From the NCBI RefSeq assembly GCF_003287875.1, contig NZ_QMKK01000061.1:310001-374000 (forward strand): a DNA stretch of 64,000 nt, in the 5' to 3' direction. This stretch comes from Martinezella tropici (GTDB lineage: Bacteria > Pseudomonadota > Alphaproteobacteria > Rhizobiales > Rhizobiaceae). The notes under the pieces were generated by a model that made no database searches, was not told the origin of the DNA, and saw nothing but the letters and a program-made list of their open reading frames with translations. Position numbers and translations under genes: made by a program. Shown one piece after another: positions 17,669 to 26,888 of this stretch (position 1 is its first letter; each line of letters starts with the position of its first letter).

Positions 17669-18648
17669 CCCCGCTCATCGAAGCTCACAACCTTGTACGC
17701 ATCTATGGCATGCGCAGCGGCCTCTTCGGCCGTCCAAGCTCGGTGCGCGCCGTCGACGGCGTGTCGCTGGCGGTCGCGCCCGGCGAGACGCTCGGCATCG
17801 TCGGCGAATCCGGCTCCGGCAAGTCGACGCTCGGGCGCATGCTCCTCGGGATCGATGACGCTCAGGAAGGCGCAATTCATTTCGAAGGCCGGCCGATGCC
17901 CGAACGCGGCAGCGCGGAGTGGCGCAGACTGCGTGCGAAAATGCAGCTTGTCTTCCAGGATCCGCTTGCAGCCCTCGACCGCCGCCTGACGATCGCCGCC
18001 CAGATCGCCGAGCCGCTCGAGATCCATAAGCTCATTCCGAAGGAACATCATGCCATGCGCGTGGCGGAGCTGATGGCCGCCGTGGGGCTGCGTGGCGACC
18101 AGGCGGAGCGCTATCCCCATGAGCTTTCCGGCGGTCAGCGGCAGCGCGCGGTGATTGCCCGGGCGCTCGCCTCGCGACCGAGGCTTCTGGTGTGCGACGA
18201 GCCGGTTTCGGCGCTCGACGTATCGATCCAGGCACAGGTCATCAACATGATGCGGGACCTGCAGGAGCAGAGCGGCATCGCCATGGTCTTCATCAGTCAC
18301 GATCTGAAGGTGGTGCGCAACGTCGCAGACCGCGTCGCCGTCATGTATCTCGGCCGCATCATGGAGGAGGCCTCTTCCGACGTCATCTTCCGTTCGCCGC
18401 AGCACCCTTACACCAGGGCGCTGGTTTCGAGCATTCCCGTGCCCGGCAAGCTGATGCGCGATCGCGTCATCCTGCAAGGCGAGCCGCCAAACCCCGCAAG
18501 CCGCCCATCCGGCTGCGCCTTCCATCCCCGCTGCCCGCTGGCGCGCGACATATGCCGCTCCACCGCACCGGAACTGCGCGAGATTGGCGATGGTCGCACT
18601 GCCGCCTGTCACGTCGTGACGGGTGAAACCACGCCGGTCGCGGCATAG
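17665..18648 (+). CDS. Peptide-type ABC transporter ATP-binding protein (DppF type)
   Basis: This is a 327-residue partner ATPase. Walker A is GESGSGKST (47-55), the signature LSGGQRQRAVIARAL, Walker B LLVCDEPVSALD, and the switch ISHDLKVVRNVAD. The terminal extension NPASRPSGCAFHPRCP is as in the paired subunit. The start at 17665 overlaps the upstream stop by 4 nt; a much longer upstream frame runs antiparallel to real family sequence and is rejected. It is followed 8 nt later by the first permease. Confidence 0.94.
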   Translation: MTPLIEAHNLVRIYGMRSGLFGRPSSVRAVDGVSLAVAPGETLGIVGESGSGKSTLGRMLLGIDDAQEGAIHFEGRPMPERGSAEWRRLRAKMQLVFQDPLAALDRRLTIAAQIAEPLEIHKLIPKEHHAMRVAELMAAVGLRGDQAERYPHELSGGQRQRAVIARALASRPRLLVCDEPVSALDVSIQAQVINMMRDLQEQSGIAMVFISHDLKVVRNVADRVAVMYLGRIMEEASSDVIFRSPQHPYTRALVSSIPVPGKLMRDRVILQGEPPNPASRPSGCAFHPRCPLARDICRSTAPELREIGDGRTAACHVVTGETTPVAA

Positions 18649-18656
18649 GGGCCATC

Positions 18657-19586
18657 ATGATTCGCTTTGTTCTCGTCCGCCTCTTCCGTGCCGCACTGAC
18701 GATCCTGGCCGTCATCACCTTCGCTTTCGTCGTGCTGCGCATGTCGGGCGATCCGGCCCTGGTGATGCTCGGGCCTGATGTGCCGCAGGAAGCGGTCGAT
18801 GCCTTCCGCAAGTCCTGGGGTCTCGACCAGCCAGTATGGGTTCAATATATCGCCTATATCAAATCGATCTTCACCGGCGATTTCGGCGTCTCGATGCGCG
18901 ACAAGGCTTCGGCGCTGCATCTGGTGCTGGAACGCGTGCCCGCAACCCTGCAGCTGACGATCCCAGCCCTTGTTCTCAAGCTCGTCCTCGGCATCCCGGC
19001 GGGTGTCTATGCCGCCTTGCATCGCCAGAGCTTCACGGACCGCGGCGTCATCCTTGCCGCCGTGCTCGGCTTTACCATTCCCTCTTTCGTCATGGGGCTG
19101 GTGCTCGTGCTGATCTTCTCCGTCATTCTCGGCTGGCTGCCCTCGGGCGGACAGGACACCTGGATGCACGGTATCCTGCCGACGCTGACCATGAGCATCG
19201 GCGGGATCGGCATCCTCGCGCGTTTCTCGCGCAGCGCCATGATCGAGGTCATGGGGCAGCCCTATATCCGCACGGCTTCCGCCAAGGGGCTGACATGGCG
19301 CGATGTGGTCTGGAAGCATGCCCTGCCGAATGCGGCGGTGCCGATCGTCACCATCGTCGGCTTCATGGTCGGCTCGCTGCTTGCCGGCGCGGTCGTGGTG
19401 GAATCGATCTTTTCCTGGCCGGGCATCGGACGCCTGCTGGTGGTTTCGGTCAGCAACCGCGACCTTGCCGTCGTTCAATGCATCCTGCTCATCATCGCCG
19501 CCGCCATGGTCGTGTCGAATCTCGTCGTCGACCTGCTCTATGGCTGGCTCGACCCGCGCCTTCGCTCGCATGCGGCGCGACACTGA
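18657..19586 (+). CDS. Peptide-type ABC transporter permease (DppB type)
   Basis: This is a 309-residue permease with six predicted membrane segments, the first at 8-30. The DppB/OppB pattern RLFRAALTILAVITFAFVVL opens the protein, and a large periplasmic loop with SGDPA follows. The ATPase-docking loop reads YIRTASAKGLTWRDVVWKHA. It ends LDPRLR, usual in this family. It lies 7 nt before the second permease and works with it as a heterodimeric channel. Confidence 0.94.
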   Translation: MIRFVLVRLFRAALTILAVITFAFVVLRMSGDPALVMLGPDVPQEAVDAFRKSWGLDQPVWVQYIAYIKSIFTGDFGVSMRDKASALHLVLERVPATLQLTIPALVLKLVLGIPAGVYAALHRQSFTDRGVILAAVLGFTIPSFVMGLVLVLIFSVILGWLPSGGQDTWMHGILPTLTMSIGGIGILARFSRSAMIEVMGQPYIRTASAKGLTWRDVVWKHALPNAAVPIVTIVGFMVGSLLAGAVVVESIFSWPGIGRLLVVSVSNRDLAVVQCILLIIAAAMVVSNLVVDLLYGWLDPRLRSHAARH

Positions 19587-19593
19587 GGAGAAT

Positions 19594-20475
19594 ATGATGG
19601 CTACTGCCGATCTTATCGAAACGCCGGTCTCCCGAAAGCAGGGCGGCCTCGTTTCCTTCCTGCGTCGCAACGTGCCGTTTTCGGTCGCTCTTTGCCTGCT
19701 ATGGCTTGCGGCCATGGTCGCGACCGCAATTTTTGCCGATCATATCCGCCCCTTCAACATCACCGCCATGGATCTGACCAGCCGGCTGTCTGCGCCGGGC
19801 GGGGCCAGGCATCTGCTCGGCACCGACGAACTCGGCCGCGATGTGCTTTCGCGCCTCATTCAGTCGATCCGGGTCTCGCTTGTGATCGCCTTCGGCGCGA
19901 CGCTGCTGTCTGCGATCTTCGGCACGCTGCTCGGCTTCCTGGCGGCGCAGTTCCGTGGTTTCGTGGAGCATCTGGTCCTGATGCTCGCGGATTTCCAGGC
20001 GGCGCTGCCTTTCCTCATCATGTCGCTGGCGGTGCTCGCCTTCTTCGGTTCCTCGATGCTGCTGCTCGTATGTCTCATGGGTTTTTACGGTTGGGAGCGC
20101 TATGCGCGCATCGCGCGAGGGCTTGCCATCGCCGCTGGCGCTCAGGGTTATGCCGCCGCGGTGGTGCAGCTCGGCGCGACGCCGGCACGGGTTTACCTGC
20201 GCCATATCCTTCCCAATGTCGCCTCGACGCTGATCGTTTCCATGACGCTGACTTTCCCTGAAATCATCCTGATGGAAAGCGGTCTGTCCTTTCTCGGCCT
20301 CGGCGTACAGCCGCCGGAAACCAGCCTTGGCAACATGGTCGGCTTCGGCCGGGAGTATCTGACGCGCGCGCCCTGGATCATGCTGGCGCCCGCCATCGTC
20401 ATCATGCTGACAACGCTCTCCATTTCGCTCGTCGGCGATTGGCTGCGCGACAAGCTCGATCCCACGATCCGATAG
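19594..20475 (+). CDS. Peptide-type ABC transporter permease (DppC type)
   Basis: This is a 293-residue permease with about six membrane segments. Family marks are GTDELGRDVLSRLIQSIRVSL near residue 75, the docking loop around AAVVQLGATPARVYLRHILPN, and the terminal GDWLRDKLDPTIR. The start at 19594 follows GAGGAGAAT; the neighbouring ATG at 19597 is the alternative. It is fifth in the operon and is followed 12 nt later by the GDPD gene. Confidence 0.94.
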   Translation: MMATADLIETPVSRKQGGLVSFLRRNVPFSVALCLLWLAAMVATAIFADHIRPFNITAMDLTSRLSAPGGARHLLGTDELGRDVLSRLIQSIRVSLVIAFGATLLSAIFGTLLGFLAAQFRGFVEHLVLMLADFQAALPFLIMSLAVLAFFGSSMLLLVCLMGFYGWERYARIARGLAIAAGAQGYAAAVVQLGATPARVYLRHILPNVASTLIVSMTLTFPEIILMESGLSFLGLGVQPPETSLGNMVGFGREYLTRAPWIMLAPAIVIMLTTLSISLVGDWLRDKLDPTIR

Positions 20476-20487
20476 GAAACATGCTCC

Positions 20488-21231
20488 ATGACCCTGATTA
20501 CCGGCCATCGCGGCGCCCGCAACCTCTGGCCCGAAAATTCGCTCACCGGCTTTCGCAATGCTGCCCAGCTAGGTGTGGACGCCGTTGAATTCGATGTCCA
20601 TCTGACGCTGGCCGGCGAGCTCGTCGTCATTCACGATCCGACCCTTGAACGCACTACCGAGAGCGCCGGTCCCGTACCGGATCTGTCGATCGAGGGCCGC
20701 AAGGCGACCCGGCTGAAAGGCACGGATGAGGCCATTCCAACCCTTGACGAAGTGCTGCAGGTGCTTGCACCGAACGACGCCATCGACCTGCATGTCGAAA
20801 TCAAGGTCGGCGGGAATGGAACCCCTTACCCGGATATTGCGGCGCGGGTCGCAAGCGAGCTAGCCCGCTTCGGCATCGAGGAGCGCTCCTACCTGATCTC
20901 CTTCGACCTTTCGGTCCTGGAGGATTGCCGCCATCATGCTCCGAAAATCTCGCGTCTCGTTTCCGTCAACGCTGCCTGGGCTGAAAGGCAGGGCGGGCTG
21001 GCCGCCTTCATCGACCGGGTGGATGAGCTGGTGAAGATCATCGCCATTCACCACGAGCTTATGGAAGCCGAATGGGATCTGATCCGCAATCGGCTGCCTT
21101 TGGAACGGCTCTGCGTCTGGACGGTCAACGACGAGGCAAACCTCCGCCATTGGCTGGGGCGGGGGATCGGCAGCCTGACTTCGGATAGCCCCGATCTCGC
21201 ATTGAAGCTGCGCTCGACGATCATGGCATGA
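20488..21231 (+). CDS. Glycerophosphodiester phosphodiesterase family protein
   Basis: This is a 247-residue single-domain GDPD without a signal peptide, hence cytoplasmic (UgpQ-like). Catalytic and metal residues are visible: HRG at 7-9, EN at 16-17, the EFDVH acidic cluster, and VIHDPTLERTT. It hydrolyses glycerophosphodiesters to glycerol-3-phosphate and an alcohol in characterised relatives. As last gene of the ABC operon it probably processes the imported solute, which also fits the lost HAD phosphatase and the SorC (sugar-phosphate-sensing) regulator upstream. Confidence 0.93.
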   Translation: MTLITGHRGARNLWPENSLTGFRNAAQLGVDAVEFDVHLTLAGELVVIHDPTLERTTESAGPVPDLSIEGRKATRLKGTDEAIPTLDEVLQVLAPNDAIDLHVEIKVGGNGTPYPDIAARVASELARFGIEERSYLISFDLSVLEDCRHHAPKISRLVSVNAAWAERQGGLAAFIDRVDELVKIIAIHHELMEAEWDLIRNRLPLERLCVWTVNDEANLRHWLGRGIGSLTSDSPDLALKLRSTIMA

Positions 21232-21234
21232 TCT

Positions 21235-21254
21235 TCCACGCCGGCTGGCGTGGA
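21235..21254 (+). terminator. Hairpin at the end of the peptide ABC/GDPD operon
   Basis: TCCACGCC (21235-21242) and GGCGTGGA (21247-21254) pair perfectly around GGCT, four bases after the GDPD stop. It lacks a T-tract, so termination may be Rho-assisted. Confidence 0.5.
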
Positions 21255-21346
21255 CGGTCCGGCAGCTTTCGCTGACGGCGATAACCCGGATGACGTGCAT
21301 ATCCGTACCGGATCGATCCCGCACGCTGATCGGGAGTAGGGGCACT

Positions 21347-22153
21347 CTAGCCTGCGATCGCCTTGACATATCTCTCAGCCGAGCGTTCCACCACGCGGTT
21401 GCCGTCGCTCTCGACGGTGCGGCCGGGGAATGCGCCATAGATCGCCTCGAACCGGTATGGCTGCACGGCCTGCGAAATTGCCGTGACCGCCTTGGCGGCG
21501 AGGGGGATGAGGTTCGGATAGCTGCGCATGAAGCTGACGAATTTGCGATCCATGGTGACCTGCATGGTGTCGCCGACGAAAAGGGCGCCTCGGCCACCCT
21601 CGAGCCAGGGACAATGGAGCACGGAACTGCCATCGAAATGACCGCCGCAGCGGATCATGGTCGCCTGGCCGATCCGCAGCGTTTCACCGGTCCAGAGGCG
21701 CAGGGCGGGGCCGGATCTTTGCACCCATTTGGCATCATCGGCGTGGATATGGACCGGTGCGTTATCGAAGGCCGCACTCCACTCGATCATCGACGAATAG
21801 AAATGGGGATGGGAGATCGCAATCGCGCTCAAGCCGCCCATGGCGACAATCCGGGTTTTGCTGGGCTCATCGACGAGACTGAGGCAATCCCAGAGGATAT
21901 TGCCGGCCGGACCTTCGATCAGAAATGCGCGCTGGCCTATGCCGAAAGAAGGCGAGATCTGCAGGCTGTGTACGCCTTCCGCTTCTTTATTCCAGGTCAC
22001 GCTATGGGTTCGGTCAAGTGCTCCCATGTCTGTCCATTCCTGCCCTGATTGGGGCACGAATTGACGATCGTCCTCGCATATCGGGCAGGTTGGAGGTGGT
22101 GCGCCGCTTTCGCGGAACTGCGTGCCGCATGTGATGCAGATAAAACACGTCAT
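21347..22153 (-). CDS. MBL-fold hydrolase-like protein with N-terminal zinc ribbon
   Basis: This is a 268-residue protein. The start at 22153 gives MTCFICITCGTQF, and Cys6/Cys9 with Cys23/Cys26 form a rubredoxin/zinc-ribbon-like CxxC pair. The remainder has the metallo-beta-lactamase fold: AFLIEGPAGNILWDCLSL, then AIAISHPHFYSS, GGHFDGSSVLHCP, and ALFVGDTMQV. The classical HxHxDH metal motif is reduced to HPHFYS, so the second metal site is altered and hydrolase activity is uncertain. It is divergent from the Na/Pi cotransporter and converges on the GDPD operon. Confidence 0.85.
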   Translation of the reverse strand: MTCFICITCGTQFRESGAPPPTCPICEDDRQFVPQSGQEWTDMGALDRTHSVTWNKEAEGVHSLQISPSFGIGQRAFLIEGPAGNILWDCLSLVDEPSKTRIVAMGGLSAIAISHPHFYSSMIEWSAAFDNAPVHIHADDAKWVQRSGPALRLWTGETLRIGQATMIRCGGHFDGSSVLHCPWLEGGRGALFVGDTMQVTMDRKFVSFMRSYPNLIPLAAKAVTAISQAVQPYRFEAIYGAFPGRTVESDGNRVVERSAERYVKAIAG

Positions 22154-22561
22154 CTTGAAGCCCTCGGCTGCTTGTCTTCCCATCGTCCAGGCTTGCGGGC
22201 AGGGGACCCTGCGCGCCAAAAGGTCTATGCTGATTTTTATGCTATATTGGCCAGACGTCGGACGGATCAAATCGAAAAAGCGGCAATGTCATCGGATAAT
22301 AGCGTTGCGGACCGAAAATCGTCGTTTTCAGACGGACCTTTCCAGACGAAATGAATATTTATTCTAGATGATGACGGGATTTACGTCATTTCATCATCAT
22401 GATTTTAAACAGTAAAATTGTTCTTCCGTTCATTTTTATGACAATCTGGTCTTGCAAAAGGCATAAAGGCAAAGAAACATAGTCGGCTAACAAAAGTTTG
22501 GTTAATCGAGATACTGATGTTCGGCATTCGTCCGGGCATTGCTGACATACGGAGAACCGCT
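22154..22561. other. AT-rich intergenic region between MBL and Na/Pi cotransporter genes
   Basis: About 400 bp that carry the two divergent promoters. They are clearly richer in A+T than the flanks from about 22300 onward. A TGACG/CGTCA inverted repeat lies at 22372-22376 and 22384-22388. I looked for a PHO box because of the phosphate-transport-like gene and see only fragments (TTATGACA near 22437), not a full tandem repeat. No coding frame is convincing. Confidence 0.4.
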
Positions 22562-24247
22562 ATGGCGCTTATTTTCGGCCTTGTTGCATTGGCCGGCCAC
22601 ATCGCCCTGTTGCTCTGGGGCACGCGCATGGTCCAGACAGGCATTCAACGCGCCTTCGGCCCGGATCTTCGCTCTTTTCTCGGCCGCGCCTTGAGCAATC
22701 GCATGAAGGCGTTTTTCGCCGGGATCGGCGTCACCGCAATCCTGCAGAGCAGCACGGCAACCGGCCTCATGGCGTCGGGCTTTGCAGCCGGCGGGCTGGT
22801 GGATCTCGTGCCGGCGCTTGCCGTCATGCTGGGCGCCAATGTGGGAACCACGCTGATCGTGCAGGTGCTGTCCTTCGATGTCGCGGCTGCTTCGCCAGCG
22901 CTCATCCTTATCGGCGTCCTGATGTTTCGGCGGGTCGCGAATTCGCGCATTCACGATCTCGGGCGCGTCATGATCGGGCTCGGCTTCATGCTTCTGGCGC
23001 TGCATCAGTTGCTCGATCTGATGACGCAATATGAAGGGTCTAAGGCGCTTGCCTATGTGCTGGATGCGATTGCCGCAACACCGGTGCTCAGCATGCTTCT
23101 GGCGGCGATCCTCACATGGGCCGCCCATTCCAGCGTTGCCGTGGTGCTGCTCATCATGTCCCTGGCAAGCAAGGGTCTTGTCGATGTCGATCAGGCCTTT
23201 GCTCTCGTTCTCGGCGCCAATCTGGGAACCGCGATCAACCCGCTGATCGAAGGGCAGTCGGGCGCCGATCTATCCGTCAAGCGGCTGCCGATCGGCAACA
23301 TGCTGACACGCATTGTCGGGGTGATCGCGGTGATCGGCCTCTTGGAGCCCGCCACGCGCCTGTCGGCGATGGTAGACAGCGACAGCGGCCGTGCGGTCGC
23401 CAATTTTCACAGTGCCTTCAATGTCGTTCTGGCGGTGGTCTTCATGCCGCTGCTGCGGCCCTATGCCGATCTTTTGACGAAACTGCTGCCGCAGAAGATC
23501 GACGAAGCCGATCCGACACGCCCCAGATATCTCGATCCGGCCGCCAAGGAGACGCCTGTCGTTGCCCTCGGAGCTGCGGCGCGAGAGGCGCTGAGGCTGG
23601 TCGACGTCTTGTCTGAAATGCTCGCCGGCGCGAAATTGGCGCTGTCGGACACCGACCGGCGGGCATTGGCACGGCTGCGGTCGCTGGACAACATCCTCGA
23701 CAGCCTCAACACGGCGGTTAAGACCTATCTGACTTCGATCGATCCCGACGAGCTCGGCGAAGCCGACAGGCGGCGTTTGAACGAAATCCTGCTGTTTTCG
23801 ATGAACATGGAGCATGCCGGCGATGTTCTCGACCAGAACCTGCTGCCGCATCTGGCCAAACGTCTGCGCCGGGGCTTGAGCTTCTCGAAGGAGGGCCAGA
23901 TCGAGCTGGCAAGGCTGTTCGACCGATTGCAATCGAACCTGCGGACAACGGCAGCCCTGTTCATGACACAGAACGAGAGCGCCGCCCGCATGCTGGCGGA
24001 GGAAAAGGTCATCTTCCGCAAGGCGGAGCGCGAGGGAACGGAAGCCCATTTCCAGCGCCTGCGGCAAGGGGGCATCGAGACCGCCGAGACCAGTTCGCTT
24101 CACCTCGATCTGCTGCGCGACCTCAAGCAGATCAACTCCCATCTTGTCGCCGCTGCCGCCTATCCCGTTCTGGAAGAGCGCGGTGAACTCTTGCAGAGCC
24201 GGACGCCGAGCCCGATGCCGCAGGCGGCCGTGACCGCCAATGAGTAA
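22562..24247 (+). CDS. Na/Pi cotransporter family protein (NptA-like) with PhoU-like C-terminus
   Basis: This is a 561-residue protein with about eight membrane segments in the first 310 residues. They contain the two inverted Na/Pi repeats, seen as LQSSTATGLMASGFAAGGLV and AHSSVAVVLLIMSLASKG. The cytoplasmic part from ~340 to 540 is helical and PhoU-like. The start at 22562 is preceded by GGAGAACC; an ATG at 22517 would add 15 residues. Members take up phosphate or balance it through PhoU-type control; direction and substrate are inferred. It overlaps the Nudix gene by 8 nt. Confidence 0.92.
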   Translation: MALIFGLVALAGHIALLLWGTRMVQTGIQRAFGPDLRSFLGRALSNRMKAFFAGIGVTAILQSSTATGLMASGFAAGGLVDLVPALAVMLGANVGTTLIVQVLSFDVAAASPALILIGVLMFRRVANSRIHDLGRVMIGLGFMLLALHQLLDLMTQYEGSKALAYVLDAIAATPVLSMLLAAILTWAAHSSVAVVLLIMSLASKGLVDVDQAFALVLGANLGTAINPLIEGQSGADLSVKRLPIGNMLTRIVGVIAVIGLLEPATRLSAMVDSDSGRAVANFHSAFNVVLAVVFMPLLRPYADLLTKLLPQKIDEADPTRPRYLDPAAKETPVVALGAAAREALRLVDVLSEMLAGAKLALSDTDRRALARLRSLDNILDSLNTAVKTYLTSIDPDELGEADRRRLNEILLFSMNMEHAGDVLDQNLLPHLAKRLRRGLSFSKEGQIELARLFDRLQSNLRTTAALFMTQNESAARMLAEEKVIFRKAEREGTEAHFQRLRQGGIETAETSSLHLDLLRDLKQINSHLVAAAAYPVLEERGELLQSRTPSPMPQAAVTANE

Positions 24248-24728
24248 AAAGACCTATCTCGGCCGTCTGGCCGGCGAAGCGGATAAACTCTTCGCCGGCC
24301 GGTCCATCGAACAATATGGCGCGATCTGCTACCGGCGGTCGCAGGGACGGGAGAATGTCGAAATCCTGCTGATCACATCGCGCGAAAGCGGCCGGTGGGT
24401 CATTCCCAGGGGTTGGCCGATGGACAAGAAGCTTCCGCATCAGGTCGCCGAACGCGAGGCGTGGGAAGAGGCGGGTGTCAGAGGAAAGGCGAGGAAGAAG
24501 CGCTTCGGCTACTATACCTATCTCAAAGTCCTCGGCACCGGCGAGACCGTGCCCTCTATCGTTCAAGTCCACCTTCTCGAAGTCGCCGAATTGGCCGATC
24601 GCTTTCCAGAGCGTGGCCAACGCCAACTGCAATGGTTTTCGCCCAATGAAGCGGCCGCTCAGGTCCGCGAGCCGGAGCTGAAGAGCCTGCTGCGCAGGGT
24701 GGAGGCGGCCCTCGCGCCGGACAAGTGA
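24240..24728 (+). CDS. Nudix hydrolase (diphosphoinositol polyphosphate phosphohydrolase-like)
   Basis: This is a 162-residue protein with a Nudix box: G at WVIPRGWP, then REAWEEAGV. The usual first Glu of GX5E is replaced by Lys (PMDKK), while the catalytic REUXEEXGU core is intact. The RGWPMD lead-in is typical of bacterial DIPP-like Nudix proteins. It overlaps the Na/Pi cotransporter by 8 nt, so the two are cotranslated. A polyphosphate or dinucleoside-polyphosphate substrate would suit that context but is not proven. Confidence 0.9.
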   Translation: MSKKTYLGRLAGEADKLFAGRSIEQYGAICYRRSQGRENVEILLITSRESGRWVIPRGWPMDKKLPHQVAEREAWEEAGVRGKARKKRFGYYTYLKVLGTGETVPSIVQVHLLEVAELADRFPERGQRQLQWFSPNEAAAQVREPELKSLLRRVEAALAPDK

Positions 24729-25119
24729 GCGAAGCGACGATCGTCCAATCCAATCTGCGAGTAGGTGCGCCTCATTGCGTGTTCCTTGCGAGTGATAACC
24801 CATTGGCGTCATTCGCATGTCGCACTTGGAAATAGAATGTACCTTTCCGCATGCAAAAATCAGATAATCTATCTTATGGAACTTACATGGCTACCCCTGA
24901 CAACACTCTCTGTAGAGCCGGAGCAAACCTGCCGATAATTATGGCTGTCGGCGACAGCTGATCTCCAATGTGTTTCACGGCAGGCTTTAGATTACGGCAA
25001 GTTGACCTTGGGTGAAGGAATTCCGCGTCAGATGTTGTCATGGGGAATCCCTCCTTCGGTTCATCGCAACCTCCCCGGCTGGCGATTAAAGCAAAGCATG
25101 CGAGAGACGAGGCTCAATT
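24729..25119. other. Intergenic region at the left edge of the type I secretion block
   Basis: A ~390 bp gene-free stretch between the Nudix gene and the minus-strand acyltransferase gene. The composition falls toward A+T from about 24820, marking the left border of the accessory block. A short CTGTC-GGC-GACAG hairpin lies near 24945-24957. I see no tRNA, integrase, direct-repeat attachment site or coding frame. Confidence 0.4.
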
Positions 25120-25566
25120 TCAACGAATGTTACGCCACTTCTTAACTCGATTGATCGAGCCATCCGGGTTGCGCTTGATCGAGTATCCGTTTTGTCCGGA
25201 GAAATGATTTTGCCGCAAGTCCCGAATGACCATTGCTGCGTCGCCGTGAGGTGCTACAACATCGATGAACCAAAGGTTGTTTCCTGACGCCCATTTTGAT
25301 TCATGAGGCGTAAGGCCATCGCTCATCAGCTTTAGGTGCGTTTCTTGGTCGACGAGCGCCCATGTCACAAAGGCTTTGGGATTATCCGGTCCGTGAAAGT
25401 AAATCTTGCACTGGCCCGCCTTGAGTGCGGGGACGAAGTTTCTTTCCATGTCAGCGATCGACCAGCGTCGATGAAGCGGAGATTGAAGTGCCAAAAACGT
25501 CATACACCCGAGCGCATCCATCGCACCCAATTTTCTGACCGCTGAAGTCGTATCCATTGGTGTCAT
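25120..25566 (-). CDS. HlyC-like toxin-activating lysine acyltransferase
   Basis: This is a 148-residue cytosolic enzyme of the HlyC/CyaC/RtxC family, which moves a fatty acyl group from acyl-ACP to a lysine of a secreted toxin. Visible marks are LQSPLHRRWSIADM with candidate catalytic His32, FVTWALVD, and SGNNLWFIDVVAPHG with Asp102, the counterparts of the HlyC His23 and Asp92 regions. The N-rich C-terminus ends DGSINRVKKWRNI as in relatives. Its start overlaps the adaptor gene by 4 nt. There is no RTX toxin gene in the window, so its substrate must be something else; the 95-residue peptide at 28665 is the only local candidate. Confidence 0.9.
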   Translation of the reverse strand: MTPMDTTSAVRKLGAMDALGCMTFLALQSPLHRRWSIADMERNFVPALKAGQCKIYFHGPDNPKAFVTWALVDQETHLKLMSDGLTPHESKWASGNNLWFIDVVAPHGDAAMVIRDLRQNHFSGQNGYSIKRNPDGSINRVKKWRNIR

Positions 25567-26888
25567 CGCTCCTTCAACCCATTTTGTAGCGCCTTCGTAA
25601 TAGGTTCGAAAAAGTAGGAAATAAGCCTGCGTGTTGACGTGACGACATCGACGGTCACCGTCATCCCTGGTGAAAAGCCAATGTCCTTGCCGTCCACCAA
25701 CAATCCAGACTTATCGAGCCGGAGGCGCACGGCATATACCCACTTGGATGCGCCGTTTTCCCGTGCATCCGCCCCGATGCTGGTCACGTGGCCAGGAACG
25801 ACGCCGAAGCGCTCAGATGGAAAGGCGTCGAACTTTGCGTATGCCTTCTGTCCGCTCTGCAAAAAACCCACGTCTCTGTTATCGAAGAAGGCCTCCACTT
25901 CCATGCCACCGTCAGTCGGCACAACACCCATCAAGGTCGCTCCTGCCTCCACGTAGCCGCCCACCGTGTGAACCGTCATATTTTCGACCCGTCCGGCGAC
26001 CGGTGAACGAAGTGTAAGATTGTTCAGCCTTTCCTGCGCAGCGCGTAATGCAGCATTGGAACTGTCTCGGGCGATCTCCGATTCCCTGAGACGGCGACGC
26101 TGCGTGGCGAGATTGTCGGAGATCGCAGATGCCCGCTGACGTCTCGTCGTTTCCGTCGATGCCACCAGGGCAGAAAGTTCGCTTTCGGCCACCCGCGCAT
26201 CGCTATCGATTGATCTCAACTCTCGAAGCCTATCGAGGTGTTCGTTGCGGCTCATGACCCCCTGCTGCAGTAGAGTATCCGCCGAGGTAAGCTTCTGAGA
26301 AACGATGTCACGATCAGTCTTGGCCTTTTCTATGCGGGCATTCTGCGCCTCCTGCTGCAACTCCAATTGTTTCAGTTGAGCATCGGTCTGCAAAATTTGA
26401 TCGCGCAAGGCAACGAGTGTTGCACGGACAAGCGCCTCGCCTTCTGGCTCCTTCTCGGAGCTAGCAGGCCAGTCCTGACGGAATTTCTGGACGCCAGCCT
26501 CGACGAAGCCGGGATTTGCAGGATCTTGTGAGGCAAGTGGCGTAACAATGGCATCAGCCACATCCGCATCGAGCGATTGTTGCTCGATATTGGCCTGGAT
26601 CCGTTGAATATCACTTTGGGCTGCGGTGGGATCGAGTTTGACCAGGACCTCGCCTTCAGCCACCGTCTGCCCCTCGTTGACATTCAACTCGATGATTTTG
26701 CCGTCGGCGAGCGGTTGCACCACCTGAACACGCGAGATCGGAACTAATTTTCCAGAGCCCCGTGCCACAACTTCGGTCTTGGCAACGATGCTGCCGCCAA
26801 GGATGACAGCGAACAGCACCAGAAGAAGCCAGGCCGTTATTCGGACTGTCGGCGACGCTCGTGCCATGGATGGCGACACCCCAGTCAT
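25563..26888 (-). CDS. Type I secretion periplasmic adaptor (HlyD family)
   Basis: This is a 441-residue membrane-fusion protein. It has a short cytoplasmic N-terminus and one membrane helix (about 17-37, ITAWLLLVLFAVILGGS). A lipoyl half-motif lies around VVQPLADGKIIELNVNEGQ, and a long coiled-coil hairpin spans about 150-300. The second half-motif is LRSPVAGRVENMTVHTVGGYV, followed by a beta-barrel and the usual C-terminal GMTVTVDVVTSTRRLISYFFEP. It bridges the inner-membrane ABC exporter to a TolC channel, which is not encoded here. It overlaps both neighbours by 4 nt. Confidence 0.94.
   Translation of the reverse strand: MTGVSPSMARASPTVRITAWLLLVLFAVILGGSIVAKTEVVARGSGKLVPISRVQVVQPLADGKIIELNVNEGQTVAEGEVLVKLDPTAAQSDIQRIQANIEQQSLDADVADAIVTPLASQDPANPGFVEAGVQKFRQDWPASSEKEPEGEALVRATLVALRDQILQTDAQLKQLELQQEAQNARIEKAKTDRDIVSQKLTSADTLLQQGVMSRNEHLDRLRELRSIDSDARVAESELSALVASTETTRRQRASAISDNLATQRRRLRESEIARDSSNAALRAAQERLNNLTLRSPVAGRVENMTVHTVGGYVEAGATLMGVVPTDGGMEVEAFFDNRDVGFLQSGQKAYAKFDAFPSERFGVVPGHVTSIGADARENGASKWVYAVRLRLDKSGLLVDGKDIGFSPGMTVTVDVVTSTRRLISYFFEPITKALQNGLKER

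Noticed and set aside
22380..22445. Possible PHO box before the Na/Pi cotransporter
   Set aside because: Only partial TGACA/GTCAT elements are present; no tandem 18-bp box can be built.
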